The notes under the pieces: generated by a model
What the model was told of the DNA's origin: nothing
Databases searched by the model: none
What the model saw: the letters and a program-made list of their open reading frames with translations, nothing else
Translations under genes and position numbers: made by a program
Shown: one piece after another, positions 34,254 through 43,203 of the stretch
Position numbering within the stretch: the stretch's first letter is position 1
How the letters are laid out: each line of letters opens with the position of its first letter
Assembly (NCBI RefSeq): GCF_032598905.1
Contig: NZ_CP122458.1
Location: 4,985,001-5,049,000, forward strand
DNA length: 64,000 bases
Source of the DNA: Streptomyces sp. 11x1
GTDB taxonomy: Bacteria > Actinomycetota > Actinomycetes > Streptomycetales > Streptomycetaceae
Direction: 5' to 3'

Positions 34254-35243
34254 ATGCGATCCGAGCCGACCGCCGCACTCCGCCACCGCACCGTCGAGGC
34301 CCCGGCCGGGCGCCTGCACCTGGTCGAGCAGGGCACCGGCCCGCTGGTCCTGCTCGTGCACGGTTTCCCCGAGTCCTGGTACTCCTGGCGCCGCCAACTC
34401 CCGGCCCTCGCCGCCGCCGGCTACCGAGCGGTGGCGATCGACGTGCGTGGTTACGGGCGCTCCTCCAGGCCGGAGGCGGCCGAGGCCTACCGCATGCTCG
34501 ACCTGGTGGAGGACAACGTCGCCGTCGTGCGCGCCCTCGGCGAGGAGAGCGCGGTGATCGTCGGCCACGACTGGGGCTCCAACATCGCCGCCGTCTCCGC
34601 CCTCATCCACCCCGGCGTCTTCCGCGCGGTCGGCTTGCTGAGCGTGCCGTACGCACCGCCCGGCGGTCCCCGTCCCACCGACATCTTCGGCCGGATCGGC
34701 GGCCCCGAGCAGGAGTTCTACGTCTCCTACTTCCAGGAACCCGGCCGCGCCGAGGCGGAGATCGAGCCCGACGTCCGGGGCTGGCTCGCGGGCTTCTACG
34801 CGGTCCTGTCCGCCGACACCATGCCCGCCCCGGGCGAGCCCGACCCGCACTTCGTCACTCGCGGCGGCGGCCGGCTGCGTGACCGTTTCCCCACAGGGGT
34901 TCTCCCGGCCTGGCTGAGCGAGAGCGACCTTGACGTCTACGCCGGGGAGTTCGAACGTACAGGGATGACCGGCGCGCTCAACCGCTACCGCACCATGGAC
35001 CGCGACTGGGAAGACCTCGCCCCGCACCGTGGAGCCCCGATCAAGCAGCCGTCCCTGTTCGTCGGCGGCGCACTGGACGCCTCCACCACCTGGATGTCCG
35101 ACGCCATCGACGCCTACCCCACCACCCTCCCCGGTCTGTCGGCCTCCCACCTCCTGGAGGGCTGCGGCCACTGGATCCAGCAGGAGCGCCCCGACGAGGT
35201 CAACCGCCTGCTGAGCGACTGGCTCGCCACCCTCCACGGCTGA
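34254..35243 (+). CDS. Epoxide-hydrolase-like alpha/beta hydrolase
   Basis: 329 residues. HGFPESWYSWR (oxyanion loop HGxP), nucleophile motif VGHDWGS (Asp as nucleophile), then a cap domain (about 140-250) with FYVSYFQEPGRAEAE and a Tyr in EFYVSYF, and C-terminal LEGCGHWIQQERPDE supplying the catalytic His. Asp in place of Ser, with cap tyrosines, is the epoxide hydrolase pattern. GAGGAGAAG precedes ATG 34254. It is divergent from the XRE-cupin regulator and probably controlled by it. Substrate unknown. Confidence 0.88.
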   Translation: MRSEPTAALRHRTVEAPAGRLHLVEQGTGPLVLLVHGFPESWYSWRRQLPALAAAGYRAVAIDVRGYGRSSRPEAAEAYRMLDLVEDNVAVVRALGEESAVIVGHDWGSNIAAVSALIHPGVFRAVGLLSVPYAPPGGPRPTDIFGRIGGPEQEFYVSYFQEPGRAEAEIEPDVRGWLAGFYAVLSADTMPAPGEPDPHFVTRGGGRLRDRFPTGVLPAWLSESDLDVYAGEFERTGMTGALNRYRTMDRDWEDLAPHRGAPIKQPSLFVGGALDASTTWMSDAIDAYPTTLPGLSASHLLEGCGHWIQQERPDEVNRLLSDWLATLHG

Positions 35244-35352
35244 ACCAGGCGATCCAGGAACAGCAGCCCGTACGCCGACGCGGTGCGTGCACCCGCGAGG
35301 CGCCGCCCCGCCCTGCCGAGGCGTCCCTTGGTGTCCCCGGGCCGCGGCGGCG

Positions 35353-35843
35353 TCCGTGGGGAGGCGGGGCTGGTCAGCGGTCGCCTGATTGCGGGGCCCG
35401 TCCGGCGCGGGAACGCAGGGGCTCGCCCGGCCGCCTCCCGCAGCCCGGGGGGGAGCTCAGCGGAGCAACAGGTCGCGGATCGCCTTCGTGATCTCGTCGG
35501 GCGCCTCCTCGGCCATGAAGTGCCCCGCGCCGGTCAGCCGGTGGTCCAGATCCGGCGCCCACGCGTGCCAGACCGCGGCGGCGTCGTAGCCCAGCCGCGC
35601 CTCCGTGGGGAGGCGGGGCTGGTCAGCGGTCGCCTGATTGCGGGGCCCGTCCGGCGCGGGAACGCAGGGGCTCGCCCGGCCGCCTCCCGCAGCCCGGGGG
35701 AGCTCAGCGGAGCAACAGGTCGCGGATCGCCTTCGTGATCTCGTCGGGCGCCTCCTCGGCCATGAAGTGCCCCGCGCCGGTCAGCCGGTGGTCCAGATCC
35801 GGCGCCCACGCGTGCCAGACCGCGGCGGCGTCGTAGCCCAGCC
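35353..35843. repeat. Tandem duplication of about 244 bp
   Basis: 35353-35596 and 35602-35843 are nearly identical, same orientation, with a 5-bp linker. The only difference seen is a G-run of 7 (left) versus 5 (right). Each copy contains the last 46 codons of the hydrolase gene plus about 102 bp of its 3' flank. Confidence 0.93.
35457..35596 (-). pseudogene. Duplicated 3' fragment of the haloacetate-dehalogenase-like gene
   Basis: Encodes the same C-terminal residues as the intact gene next door (from about RLGYDAAAVW through ITKAIRDLLLR, stop at 35457-35459) but has no start or upstream part. It is the left arm of the tandem duplication and not a working gene. Confidence 0.88.
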
Positions 35844-36582
35844 TCGCACCCCAGTCCTGCTGGACGACCGTCACGGGCATGGCCAGCTGGGAACCCGCGT
35901 CCTGGTCCGCCTGGTCGTGTGTGACGTCGATGCCCGCCGAGGCCCGGTAGTCCGCGACGATCGACGCCACGGCCGCGGCGCTCGCCCGCAGGTAGGCGTC
36001 TCGGACCGGTTCCGGCATGGCGGCCGGGCCACTGGACCAGGCGTCGAGGAAGGAGCCGAAGAAGGCGTCGGCGCTGTTGGCGATCATCGTCTCCGGCAGG
36101 CCCGGCGGCTGCGCCATGAGGAGCAGGTGGTAGCCGACCGCCGCCGGGAGACCGTGCAGGACGTTCCACATGTCCAGGGTCGGCACGACGTCGAGGACGC
36201 CCAGGTGCGTGAGAGTCTCGGGATGGTCCAGCCCCGCCCGGAAGGCGACCAGGGCGCCCCGGTCGTGGCCGACCAGGGCGAAGCGCTCATGGCCCAGCGC
36301 CGCCGCCAGGGCGACGACATCGGCGGCCATGGTGCGCTTGGAGTACACCTCAGGGCCGGTGGCCGCCGGCTTGTCACTGGCGCCGTAGCCGCGCAGGTCG
36401 GGACAGATCACCGTGTGCTCGCCGGCGAGCCGCTCGGCGACGTGGCGCCACATCAGGTGGGTCTGGGGGAAGCCGTGCAGCAGCACGACCGGGCTGCCGT
36501 GGCCGCCGACGGCTGCAGCCAGTTCCACTCCGTCGGCGCCGGGCAGACGGACGTGGTCGAAACCGGGGATGGTGAGCGTCAT
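35704..36582 (-). CDS. Alpha/beta hydrolase, haloacetate-dehalogenase-like
   Basis: 292 residues. HGFPQTHLMWRHVAERLA, CPDLRGYGASDKP and the nucleophile elbow VGHDRGALVAFRAGLDHPE: the HDRGA form with Asp nucleophile and following Arg is characteristic of fluoroacetate/haloacetate dehalogenases and relatives. Catalytic His is in GAGHFMAEEAPDE. Expected to hydrolyse a carbon-halogen or ester bond; substrate not provable. Its 3' end is tandemly duplicated just downstream. It is divergent from the BTAD regulator 137 bp away, which may control it. Confidence 0.88.
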   Translation of the reverse strand: MTLTIPGFDHVRLPGADGVELAAAVGGHGSPVVLLHGFPQTHLMWRHVAERLAGEHTVICPDLRGYGASDKPAATGPEVYSKRTMAADVVALAAALGHERFALVGHDRGALVAFRAGLDHPETLTHLGVLDVVPTLDMWNVLHGLPAAVGYHLLLMAQPPGLPETMIANSADAFFGSFLDAWSSGPAAMPEPVRDAYLRASAAAVASIVADYRASAGIDVTHDQADQDAGSQLAMPVTVVQQDWGARLGYDAAAVWHAWAPDLDHRLTGAGHFMAEEAPDEITKAIRDLLLR

Positions 36583-36719
36583 GAAAGGCCCCTTCCTGGG
36601 GTCGGGGGACCGGCAGAAGCCTTGGTCCGAGGACTGACGGGGTCAGCGTGGGCGACGGCGATCAGCAGCCGATCAGTACGCTTCGACGGCGCAGACCCGC
36701 GGCGCGGAAGATGGAGGCC

Positions 36720-38657
36720 ATGCGACTCGACGTCCTCGGTGCGGTACGGGCCCTCCGCGACGACGGCACCCCGGTCGACCTGGGTGGCCCCCGCCACCGC
36801 GAGGTGCTCGCCCGGCTTGTCGCCGCCGGGGGACGAATGGTCCCCACCGACACCCTCGTGGACGACCTGTGGGCCGAGCCCCCGGTGCGGGCCGTGGGTG
36901 CGTTGCGTACGTTCGTCGCCGCGCTGCGCCGCGCCATCGAACCCGACCGGCCGCCCCGTACCCCGCCGCGCGTCCTCGTCACGGAAGGACCCGGCTACGC
37001 GCTGCGCCTGCCACGCGACACCGTGGACGTCCACCGGTTCGAGGACGCCCTGGCCCGCGCCCGGCATACACCCGATGCGCTGACCGACCTCGACGCGGCC
37101 CTTGAGGCCTGGCGCGGCCCCGCCTACGCCGACGTGACCGGCTCAGCGTGGGCCCAGCGCGAACGGACCCGGCTGGAGGAGCTGAGGCTGGAAGGGACGG
37201 AACTGCGCGCCCGCCTTCTCCTCGACTCCGGTTCAGGAGCCGAACTGGTCGCCGAACTGGGCGCCCACGTCGCCGAACACCCCTGGCGTGAGCCGGCCTG
37301 GGGGCTGCTGGCCCGCGCACTGCACCGGGCGGGTCGTACGGCGGACGCATTGGCCACCCTTCGCCGCGCCCGCACGATGCTCGCGGACCAGCTCGGGCTC
37401 GACCCAGGCGCCGACCTGCGGCGCCTGGAGATGGACATTCTCCAGGGGGCTACGACGCTCCAGCCGCCGCATACCGTGTGGTCCGCCGGAGTACCACTCG
37501 GCCCGCGCACCACCGTCGAACTGGCCCGCACCCTGGCCCTGGCGGGTGGTGACGCCCTCATCAACTCGCGGCGCGACCGCCTCGCCGCCGCCCGGGCGGC
37601 AGAGCGCACCGGAGACATCGCCCTGACCGCCCGCGTCATCGGCGCCTACGACGTGCCCGCCCTGTGGAGCCGGGCCGACGACCCCGAGCAGTCCCGCGCC
37701 GTCGTCGCGGCGGCCGAGCGTACGCTCACGGCGCTCGGTACCGACGGCCCCGCCGAACTGCGCGCCCGCCTGCTGGCCACCGTCGCGGTCGAGAGCCGCA
37801 GCGCCGAGCTGTCCGCCATCGAACTGAGGCGTGCCGGGCAGGCGGCGCGCGAGGCCGAGGCACTGGCCCGGGAGTTGGGCGATCCCGCTCTGCTGGTGTT
37901 CGCCCTCAACGGCGTCTTCCTCCAGTCCTTCACCCGGCCCGGGCTCGCGGCGGCGCGGGACGTGATCGGCGCCGAGATCCTTGACCTGGCCACCCGGCAC
38001 AAGCTGGCGAACTTCGCCGTCCTCGGCCGGCTCATCCGTCTGCAATCCGCCTCCGCCCTTGGCGACCTCGACGCCGCGACCGCACACGCCGAGGCCGCCG
38101 AGCAGCTCGCCCTCAGCACCGAGGCCTCTGCCGTCCCCGTACTCACCAGCTGGTTCCGCGCCCGGGTCACAGCCGCACGCAGCACCGCACCGGGCGGACC
38201 GAGCGCCGCCACAGCCGCGGCGCACTACCGCGCCGTCGAAGACGCCCTCGCCGAAACAGCGGGCATGCCGGGGCTGCACCGGGGCCTGTTCGCCCTCGCC
38301 CTCCTGGGCCTACGTCTCCTGCACGGCCGTCCCGCGCCCACGGATCCCGCTCTCGACTGGGGCCCGTACCACCCCTGGACGCGCCCCTTGGTGCTGCTCG
38401 CCCACAACCGGACAGAAGAGGCCCGCACCGCGCTGACCACGGCGCCCGAACCACCCCTTGATCACATGCAGGAAGCACTCTGGTGCCTGACCGCCCACGC
38501 CGCCGCCCGCCTCCACGAGCGCCCGCTCGCCGCCCGTGCGGCGACCGCCCTGCGCGCCGCCCGCCTCGAACACGCGGGCGGGGCGAGCGGGATGCTGACT
38601 CTGGGGCCGGTGGCGCTCTACCTGGCGGAAGCCGAGGCTTGCGCCAACAAGGGATGA
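36720..38657 (+). CDS. BTAD/SARP-type transcriptional regulator
   Basis: 645 residues. N-terminal OmpR-like winged helix (about 1-95: MRLDVLGAVRALRDDGTPVDLGG then LWAEPPVRAVGALRTFVAALRRAIEP), then a BTAD helical domain (about 100-245, ending ADQLGLDPGADLRRLEMDIL). The remaining 400 residues are TPR-like helices without the P-loop of AfsR proteins. SARP-family members activate secondary-metabolite or catabolic genes. Start ATG 36720; ATG 36711 is in frame and nearly as good. It is divergent from the hydrolase gene. No biosynthetic genes lie nearby, so its target is open. Confidence 0.88.
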   Translation: MRLDVLGAVRALRDDGTPVDLGGPRHREVLARLVAAGGRMVPTDTLVDDLWAEPPVRAVGALRTFVAALRRAIEPDRPPRTPPRVLVTEGPGYALRLPRDTVDVHRFEDALARARHTPDALTDLDAALEAWRGPAYADVTGSAWAQRERTRLEELRLEGTELRARLLLDSGSGAELVAELGAHVAEHPWREPAWGLLARALHRAGRTADALATLRRARTMLADQLGLDPGADLRRLEMDILQGATTLQPPHTVWSAGVPLGPRTTVELARTLALAGGDALINSRRDRLAAARAAERTGDIALTARVIGAYDVPALWSRADDPEQSRAVVAAAERTLTALGTDGPAELRARLLATVAVESRSAELSAIELRRAGQAAREAEALARELGDPALLVFALNGVFLQSFTRPGLAAARDVIGAEILDLATRHKLANFAVLGRLIRLQSASALGDLDAATAHAEAAEQLALSTEASAVPVLTSWFRARVTAARSTAPGGPSAATAAAHYRAVEDALAETAGMPGLHRGLFALALLGLRLLHGRPAPTDPALDWGPYHPWTRPLVLLAHNRTEEARTALTTAPEPPLDHMQEALWCLTAHAAARLHERPLAARAATALRAARLEHAGGASGMLTLGPVALYLAEAEACANKG

Positions 38658-38762
38658 CCGACACCGCGTGGCGCCCAGGGGCCCGTCGAGGGCGAAGCCC
38701 GCGACGGGCAATTGACGGCTCAATCAGTCGCCTTCACCAGGCGCCCTCATCAGTCGTCCCCA

Positions 38763-39137
38763 TCAGTCGTCTTTGCGCTGCAGCGCCTCGTCGACCGCCC
38801 GTGCCACCTGCTTGGGGAGATCCGCGCGGACTTTGGCCCGCTCCTCCTGACGTCCTTCCTCACGGATTTCCTCTTCGATATCCGGAGAGATGTTTACCCG
38901 CGATTTCGCTCGCTCCTCCTCGGCGGACTCGCGCACCAGCTTCCTGCCCGTCCAGGGCACGACGAAGCAGAGCAGCAGCAGGAAGAGGAGCGCACCCTGA
39001 ATGAGCCAGAAGTGGCGCTCTTCCACGATCTCGTCCTCCATGCGGGCGAGCAGGAGAATCCCCGCGATACCGATCACGGGTCCCCTGCTCCTGCGCATGA
39101 CCCGTGACGTAGCGCGAACACCGTCGAGAATCTGCAC
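38763..39137 (-). CDS. Membrane protein with charged coiled C-terminus, unknown function
   Basis: 124 residues. Two hydrophobic segments (GPVIGIAGILLLARM weak, WLIQGALLFLLLLCFVVPW strong) are followed by a highly charged helical tail (about 70-124, many E and R) likely to form a coiled coil. GGGAGG precedes the GTG at 39137; an internal ATG (MRRSRG) is possible. Function unknown. It is transcribed toward the BTAD gene and converges on it. Confidence 0.6.
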   Translation of the reverse strand: MQILDGVRATSRVMRRSRGPVIGIAGILLLARMEDEIVEERHFWLIQGALLFLLLLCFVVPWTGRKLVRESAEEERAKSRVNISPDIEEEIREEGRQEERAKVRADLPKQVARAVDEALQRKDD

Positions 39138-39288
39138 GAAGACACCACCTCCCGAAAGGGCCGATCTGCCGATTTATCCCATACGACGGCAATGGAACAA
39201 TTCGGGTTGCGCCATCGTTCCGACATAAGCCCTTCGTGTGGCGCGAGTTCGCCGGTTGACGCGGTGAATACCGAAAGGCGCGAGGCAT

Positions 39289-39328
39289 GAGAAAGCCCCA
39301 GGTCGATTTCGTGACCTGGGGCTTTCTC
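39289..39328. terminator. Strong intrinsic terminator
   Basis: Perfect 16-bp stem (39289-39304 with 39313-39328), 8-nt loop. The stem carries GAGAAAG/CTTTCTC ends, so on the minus strand, after the GH30 stop at 39343, the hairpin closes with a U-containing arm. Confidence 0.9.
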
Positions 39329-39342
39329 AGCGGGAGCTATGG

Positions 39343-41412
39343 CTATGAAGCCGGGGCCGGCGTCACATCCGTCAGCTTCCAGCGCTGGTTCAGGCCCGAG
39401 TTCGGGGTCCAGACTCCGACGCCCGCGCCGTCGTTCGTCGACTGGCCGTGTACGTCCGGGAGTTGGCCCGTGGCCACGTTCACCAGGGTCCATGTGCCGT
39501 TGCCCGTCGAGGACAGGATCCACTGGGCGGCCTCGTCGCGCGTGGCCGTGTCGCGTTCCACCACCAGGGAGTCGAAGCGGATGGCCAGGCGCTTCTTCGA
39601 GGTCGGCTGCGTCAGGGCGTAGCGCGTGCGGTTGTCGGTCGCGCCCTTGCCGATACGGTCCAGGGTCCACTGCTGGGCGTTGCCGGCCGCCGTGCTCGGC
39701 GTCTTGATGACCAGGCTCTTGCCGTCGGGGCCCACGGCCAGGTTCTTGCCGCTCTGGACGCCCGTCAGGGTGTAGCTGTGGCTGTCCTGGAGTTCGGCCT
39801 TGGCGGTCGCCACCCCCGAGACGCCGTTGACCAGGAAGGAGGTCACGGACTGGGCCGGGACCGTGATCGTCGCCTTCTTGCCGGTGACCTTCACCGCCTT
39901 CTTGCGGATCAGCTTGCCGGCGGCGTCCGTGACCACCGGGGTGATCGTCGCCTTCTTGGAGACCTTGCCGAACTTCGAGAGGTCGACCGTCACCGCGCGG
40001 GACTCGGAGGTGCTGTTGACGTGGACGACCGTCGCCTTGTCGCCCTTCTTCGCCACCGCGGCCGTGCTCGACTCGTCATTGGTCTTGATCAGACGGTCGC
40101 CCGGCTTGATGTAGTGCGTGAAGTTGCGGGCCGTGTCGAACTTGGTGTTCGTGTAGATGGGGCAGGTCTTGAGGGTGTCTGACTTGCCGCAGGCGAAGGA
40201 GAGTTGGATCGAGCCCCAGTTGCCGCCCTTCTCCGACTCACCGCCCGGCTTCATGTTGTCGTAGTCCTCGACCGGCTGCCAGAAGACCCATGCCTGGGGC
40301 TCCAGTTCGCGCAGGTCGTCGACGATGCGCTGGGCGAGGCCCAGTCCGGGGCGCATGTCGGTGAAATTCTGACCGTCGCCCCAGTCGCCCTCGACCTCGC
40401 TCATCCACAGCGGCTTGTCGGCGGCCTTGGCGAGGTCGCGGACCGTGGTGCGCTGGCTGGTGCCGTAGGTGTGGACGTTCATCTGGTCGACCAGGTCACG
40501 GACCTCCTCGGGGTAGGAGTTCCAGTTCGTGGCGAACGTGCCGGGGTTCGTCTCGTCCATCGCGGAGATCTTCGCGCGGCTGCGGGAGTCGTCCAGGACC
40601 GGGCCGAGCGCCCTGAGGACCTTCTGCTGGAGCTCGGGGCCCATGTGTGCGCCCTCCTGGCGGCCGCCGGTCGGCTGGCCGTCGGCGCCGAGCTTGGTGC
40701 CCCAGTAGTTGGTGTTGGGCTCGTTGAACGGGTCGAGGGTGTCGACCTTGATGCCGTGCGCCTTCTCCAGGCGCTCGGTGGCACCGACCAGGTACTTGGC
40801 GAAGTCCTCGACCGACTCTTCCTTCAGCTGGTCCTTCGAGGCGTCGAAGCCGCCGGAGACGTAGCCGCTCTCCGTCATGAACCACGGCGGGGAGTTGCTG
40901 AAGGTCTCCCAGTGCGTGATGTCCTTCTTGATGCGGTCGACCCACCAGCGCTGGGTGGCGTCGGCGTTCTTCTTCCAGTCCTTCTTGTCGTCGGCGCTCC
41001 ACCAGTCGACGTCCTCGCGGGTGGTGCCCGCCGGGGCCTTCCACCAGCCCTCGACCGCGCCGCCGGCCCGCAGGTAGTCCTTGACGTCGGGGGCGTTGCC
41101 GCCGCCGATGTTGTAGCGGGCGATGTTGAGGTTGAGGCCGTCCTCGCCGAAGAGGAGCTTGGCGAGCTTCTCGCGTATCGCGGGCGGGTAGTCGCCGGTC
41201 GCGTTGGCGAACCAGACCAGGCTGGTGCCCCAGCCCTCGAAGCTCTGGCCCTTGTAGGAGGGGTCGGGGCTGACCGTCACGGACGCGGCGGCGGGGGCCG
41301 ACGTGTCGGCGTGCGCCATCGGCAGGGAGGTCGTGGCCATGGCCGTGCCGGTGGCCAGGGCCGTGATGCCGATGGCTCCGAGGAGCCGTCTCGTACGGGT
41401 GCGGTGTGCCAT
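39343..41412 (-). CDS. Secreted GH30 glycosidase with ricin-type lectin domain (endo-beta-1,6-galactanase-like)
   Basis: 689 residues from ATG 41412. Signal peptide 1-35 (LLGAIGITALATGTAMA). Catalytic (beta/alpha)8 barrel plus beta domain (about 45-545) with acid/base E231 in DPFNEPNTNYW and nucleophile E339 in LWMSEVEGDWGDG. A C-terminal CBM13-like trefoil (about 560-689) has repeated QQW/NQRW units. This organisation is that of Streptomyces endo-beta-1,6-galactanases acting on arabinogalactan side chains, though other GH30 specificities remain possible. The divergent LacI gene and the palindrome between them suggest sugar-induced expression. Confidence 0.87.
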   Translation of the reverse strand: MAHRTRTRRLLGAIGITALATGTAMATTSLPMAHADTSAPAAASVTVSPDPSYKGQSFEGWGTSLVWFANATGDYPPAIREKLAKLLFGEDGLNLNIARYNIGGGNAPDVKDYLRAGGAVEGWWKAPAGTTREDVDWWSADDKKDWKKNADATQRWWVDRIKKDITHWETFSNSPPWFMTESGYVSGGFDASKDQLKEESVEDFAKYLVGATERLEKAHGIKVDTLDPFNEPNTNYWGTKLGADGQPTGGRQEGAHMGPELQQKVLRALGPVLDDSRSRAKISAMDETNPGTFATNWNSYPEEVRDLVDQMNVHTYGTSQRTTVRDLAKAADKPLWMSEVEGDWGDGQNFTDMRPGLGLAQRIVDDLRELEPQAWVFWQPVEDYDNMKPGGESEKGGNWGSIQLSFACGKSDTLKTCPIYTNTKFDTARNFTHYIKPGDRLIKTNDESSTAAVAKKGDKATVVHVNSTSESRAVTVDLSKFGKVSKKATITPVVTDAAGKLIRKKAVKVTGKKATITVPAQSVTSFLVNGVSGVATAKAELQDSHSYTLTGVQSGKNLAVGPDGKSLVIKTPSTAAGNAQQWTLDRIGKGATDNRTRYALTQPTSKKRLAIRFDSLVVERDTATRDEAAQWILSSTGNGTWTLVNVATGQLPDVHGQSTNDGAGVGVWTPNSGLNQRWKLTDVTPAPAS

Positions 41413-41535
41413 TCGAGTACTCCAACTCTTCCGTGTGCCGCGTCCCGGCGGTGCATACACGGAGATCGGGGCCGACGTTCAGCGCGGTGCGGGGGGTTGC
41501 CTGGCGAGAGGGTTACTTGCGGTGCGGTAGTGCTG

Positions 41536-41577
41536 TTTACTGCGGTTCGCGGTGCTTTTACTGCGATTCGCGGTGCT
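41536..41577. repeat. Two 21-bp tandem repeats in the GH30-lacI spacer
   Basis: 41536-41556 and 41557-41577 differ at one base (TTTACTGCGG/ATTCGCGGTGCT). A looser third copy precedes them (41512-41534). They lie between the GH30 start and the palindrome, in the GH30 upstream region. Confidence 0.85.
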
Positions 41578-41593
41578 CTCGTATGGTCTGTCG

Positions 41594-41621
41594 CAGTGGA
41601 TGTTTACGTAAACATCCACTG
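41594..41621. promoter_or_regulatory. 28-bp perfect palindrome, LacI-family operator
   Basis: Each 14-bp half (CAGTGGATGTTTAC and its exact complement) is joined without spacer and centred on a CG step at TTACGTAA, the central CG being typical of LacI/PurR-type operators. It lies 182 bp before the GH30 start and 77 bp before the lacI start, well placed to control both. Confidence 0.85.
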
Positions 41622-41697
41622 AGGCGGATGTCTACACTGTCCGAATCTCGGTGGTCAAGGAGTCGTCAAGAGTCGATTGAGGAGTCGGGGGAACAAG

Positions 41698-42774
41698 GTG
41701 GACACAACCGACGGACGCACGAGGAGACGTGGCGCCCGGCCCCGCCAGGGGCCTTCCATGGGAGACGTCGCACGGATCGCCGGGGTCTCCGCCCAGACCG
41801 TCTCCCGGGTCTCCAACGGGTTCGCCGGCGTCAACGAGGACACCCGCCGGCAGGTCCTCGACGCCATGCGGGAACTGGGGTACCGGCCCAACAGCGCGGC
41901 GCGGGCCCTGCGGCGCGGGGAGTTCCGGACCCTCGGGGTGATCACCTTCTCCCTCTCCACCCTCGGGAACATCCGCACGCTCGACGCCATCGCCACGTCC
42001 GCCGCGCGGGAGGGGTACGCCGTCACGCTGCTGCCCGTCGCCGTGCCGACGCAGGACGAGGTGAACGGGGCGTTCTCCCGGCTCGGGGAGCTGGCCGTGG
42101 ACGCCGTGATCGTGATCATGGAGGTGCATCTGCTGGACGCGGCGACCGTGTCCGTGCCGCCCGGGGTGCAGGTCGTGGTCGCCGACTCCGACGCCGGGGA
42201 CCGGTACACCGTCGTCGACACCGACCAGGCGGGGGGCGCGCGGGACGCCGTACGGCATCTGCTGGAGCTGGGGCACGGGACCGTGTGGCATCTGGCGGGG
42301 CCCGAGGACTCGTTCGCGGCGCAGCGGCGGGCGAACGCGTGGCGCGCCACGCTCGCCGAGGCGGGCGTGGCGGACGCGCCGCCGCTGGTGCGCGGCGACT
42401 GGTCGGCCGAGTCCGGCTACCGGGCCGGGTTGCGGATCGCCGAGGAGGCGGACTGCACGGCCGTGTTCGTCGCGAACGATCAGATGGCGCTGGGGTTGTT
42501 GCGGGCGCTGAACGAGCGGGGGCGGCGGGTGCCCGAGGACGTGAGCGTCGTCGGGTTCGACGACATTCCCGAGGCCGCGTCGTTCCTGCCGCCCCTGACC
42601 ACGGTCCACCAGGACTTCGCGGAGGTGGGGCGATTGTGTGTGGAGGGGGTGCTCCGCAAGATGCGGGAGGGTGGGCGAGAGGGGGACGAGACGGAAGGGC
42701 ACGGGACGACGCTCGTGCCGACGCGGCTCGTACGGCGGCGGAGTACGGCGCCGCCGCCGGGGTCCGCCCGCTGA
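41698..42774 (+). CDS. LacI-family transcriptional repressor
   Basis: 358 residues from GTG 41698. HTH at about 22-45 (SMGDVARIAGVSAQTVSRVSNG) followed by hinge helix RPNSAARALRRG; then a periplasmic-binding-protein-like effector domain (about 75-335) with VFVANDQMALGLLRALNERG and SVVGFDDIPEAASFLPPLTTV. LacI proteins bind operators until a sugar releases them. It is divergent from the GH30 gene with a 28-bp palindrome between, so it probably represses both the hydrolase and itself, with a galacto-oligosaccharide as a plausible inducer. The exact start is uncertain; ATG 41758 (MGDVAR) would truncate the N-terminus. Confidence 0.92.
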   Translation: MDTTDGRTRRRGARPRQGPSMGDVARIAGVSAQTVSRVSNGFAGVNEDTRRQVLDAMRELGYRPNSAARALRRGEFRTLGVITFSLSTLGNIRTLDAIATSAAREGYAVTLLPVAVPTQDEVNGAFSRLGELAVDAVIVIMEVHLLDAATVSVPPGVQVVVADSDAGDRYTVVDTDQAGGARDAVRHLLELGHGTVWHLAGPEDSFAAQRRANAWRATLAEAGVADAPPLVRGDWSAESGYRAGLRIAEEADCTAVFVANDQMALGLLRALNERGRRVPEDVSVVGFDDIPEAASFLPPLTTVHQDFAEVGRLCVEGVLRKMREGGREGDETEGHGTTLVPTRLVRRRSTAPPPGSAR

Positions 42775-42778
42775 GCGC

Positions 42779-43024
42779 TCAGGTGGCGGTCGCCGTCGGC
42801 CCGTCGCGCCCTTCGCGCCCCGCGCGCCGCTGCTCGTCCCCGTGGCCGGTGACCCTGCCGTACGCCCGGTGGAGGCGGCCGAGTTCCCAGAGCAGGTATC
42901 CGCTGGCTCCGGCGAACGGGAACCATGTGCCCAGGTGGAAGACGAGGACCGGCATGTACAACAGGCCGACCAGGACGACGAACTTGAACAGGATGGCTGT
43001 GTACGGCTGACCGTGTTCGACCAT
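42779..43024 (-). CDS. Small membrane protein, unknown function
   Basis: 81 residues from ATG 43024, preceded by GGGAAGGG. Two hydrophobic stretches (TAILFKFVVLVGLLYMPVLVFHL and a weaker WFPFAGASGYLLWELG) and a charged tail (GHGDEQRRAGREG). It converges on lacI with a 4-bp gap. No function can be assigned. Confidence 0.55.
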   Translation of the reverse strand: MVEHGQPYTAILFKFVVLVGLLYMPVLVFHLGTWFPFAGASGYLLWELGRLHRAYGRVTGHGDEQRRAGREGRDGPTATAT

Positions 43025-43203
43025 GATGTGCCCTTCCCTGCTGTGGATCCACGCTGCGCGCGATCGCGTGCATGGGCCCCCTCGGCCCCTCGGCCCCTCG
43101 GCCTCTCTGCTTCGCCATGATGCCGCCGGGTCGGCGGCTCCGCGAGGGTCGGCGATTGCTGCGCCACGTATCTTCACAACGCTCCGCTATACGGTGTGGA
43201 CTC

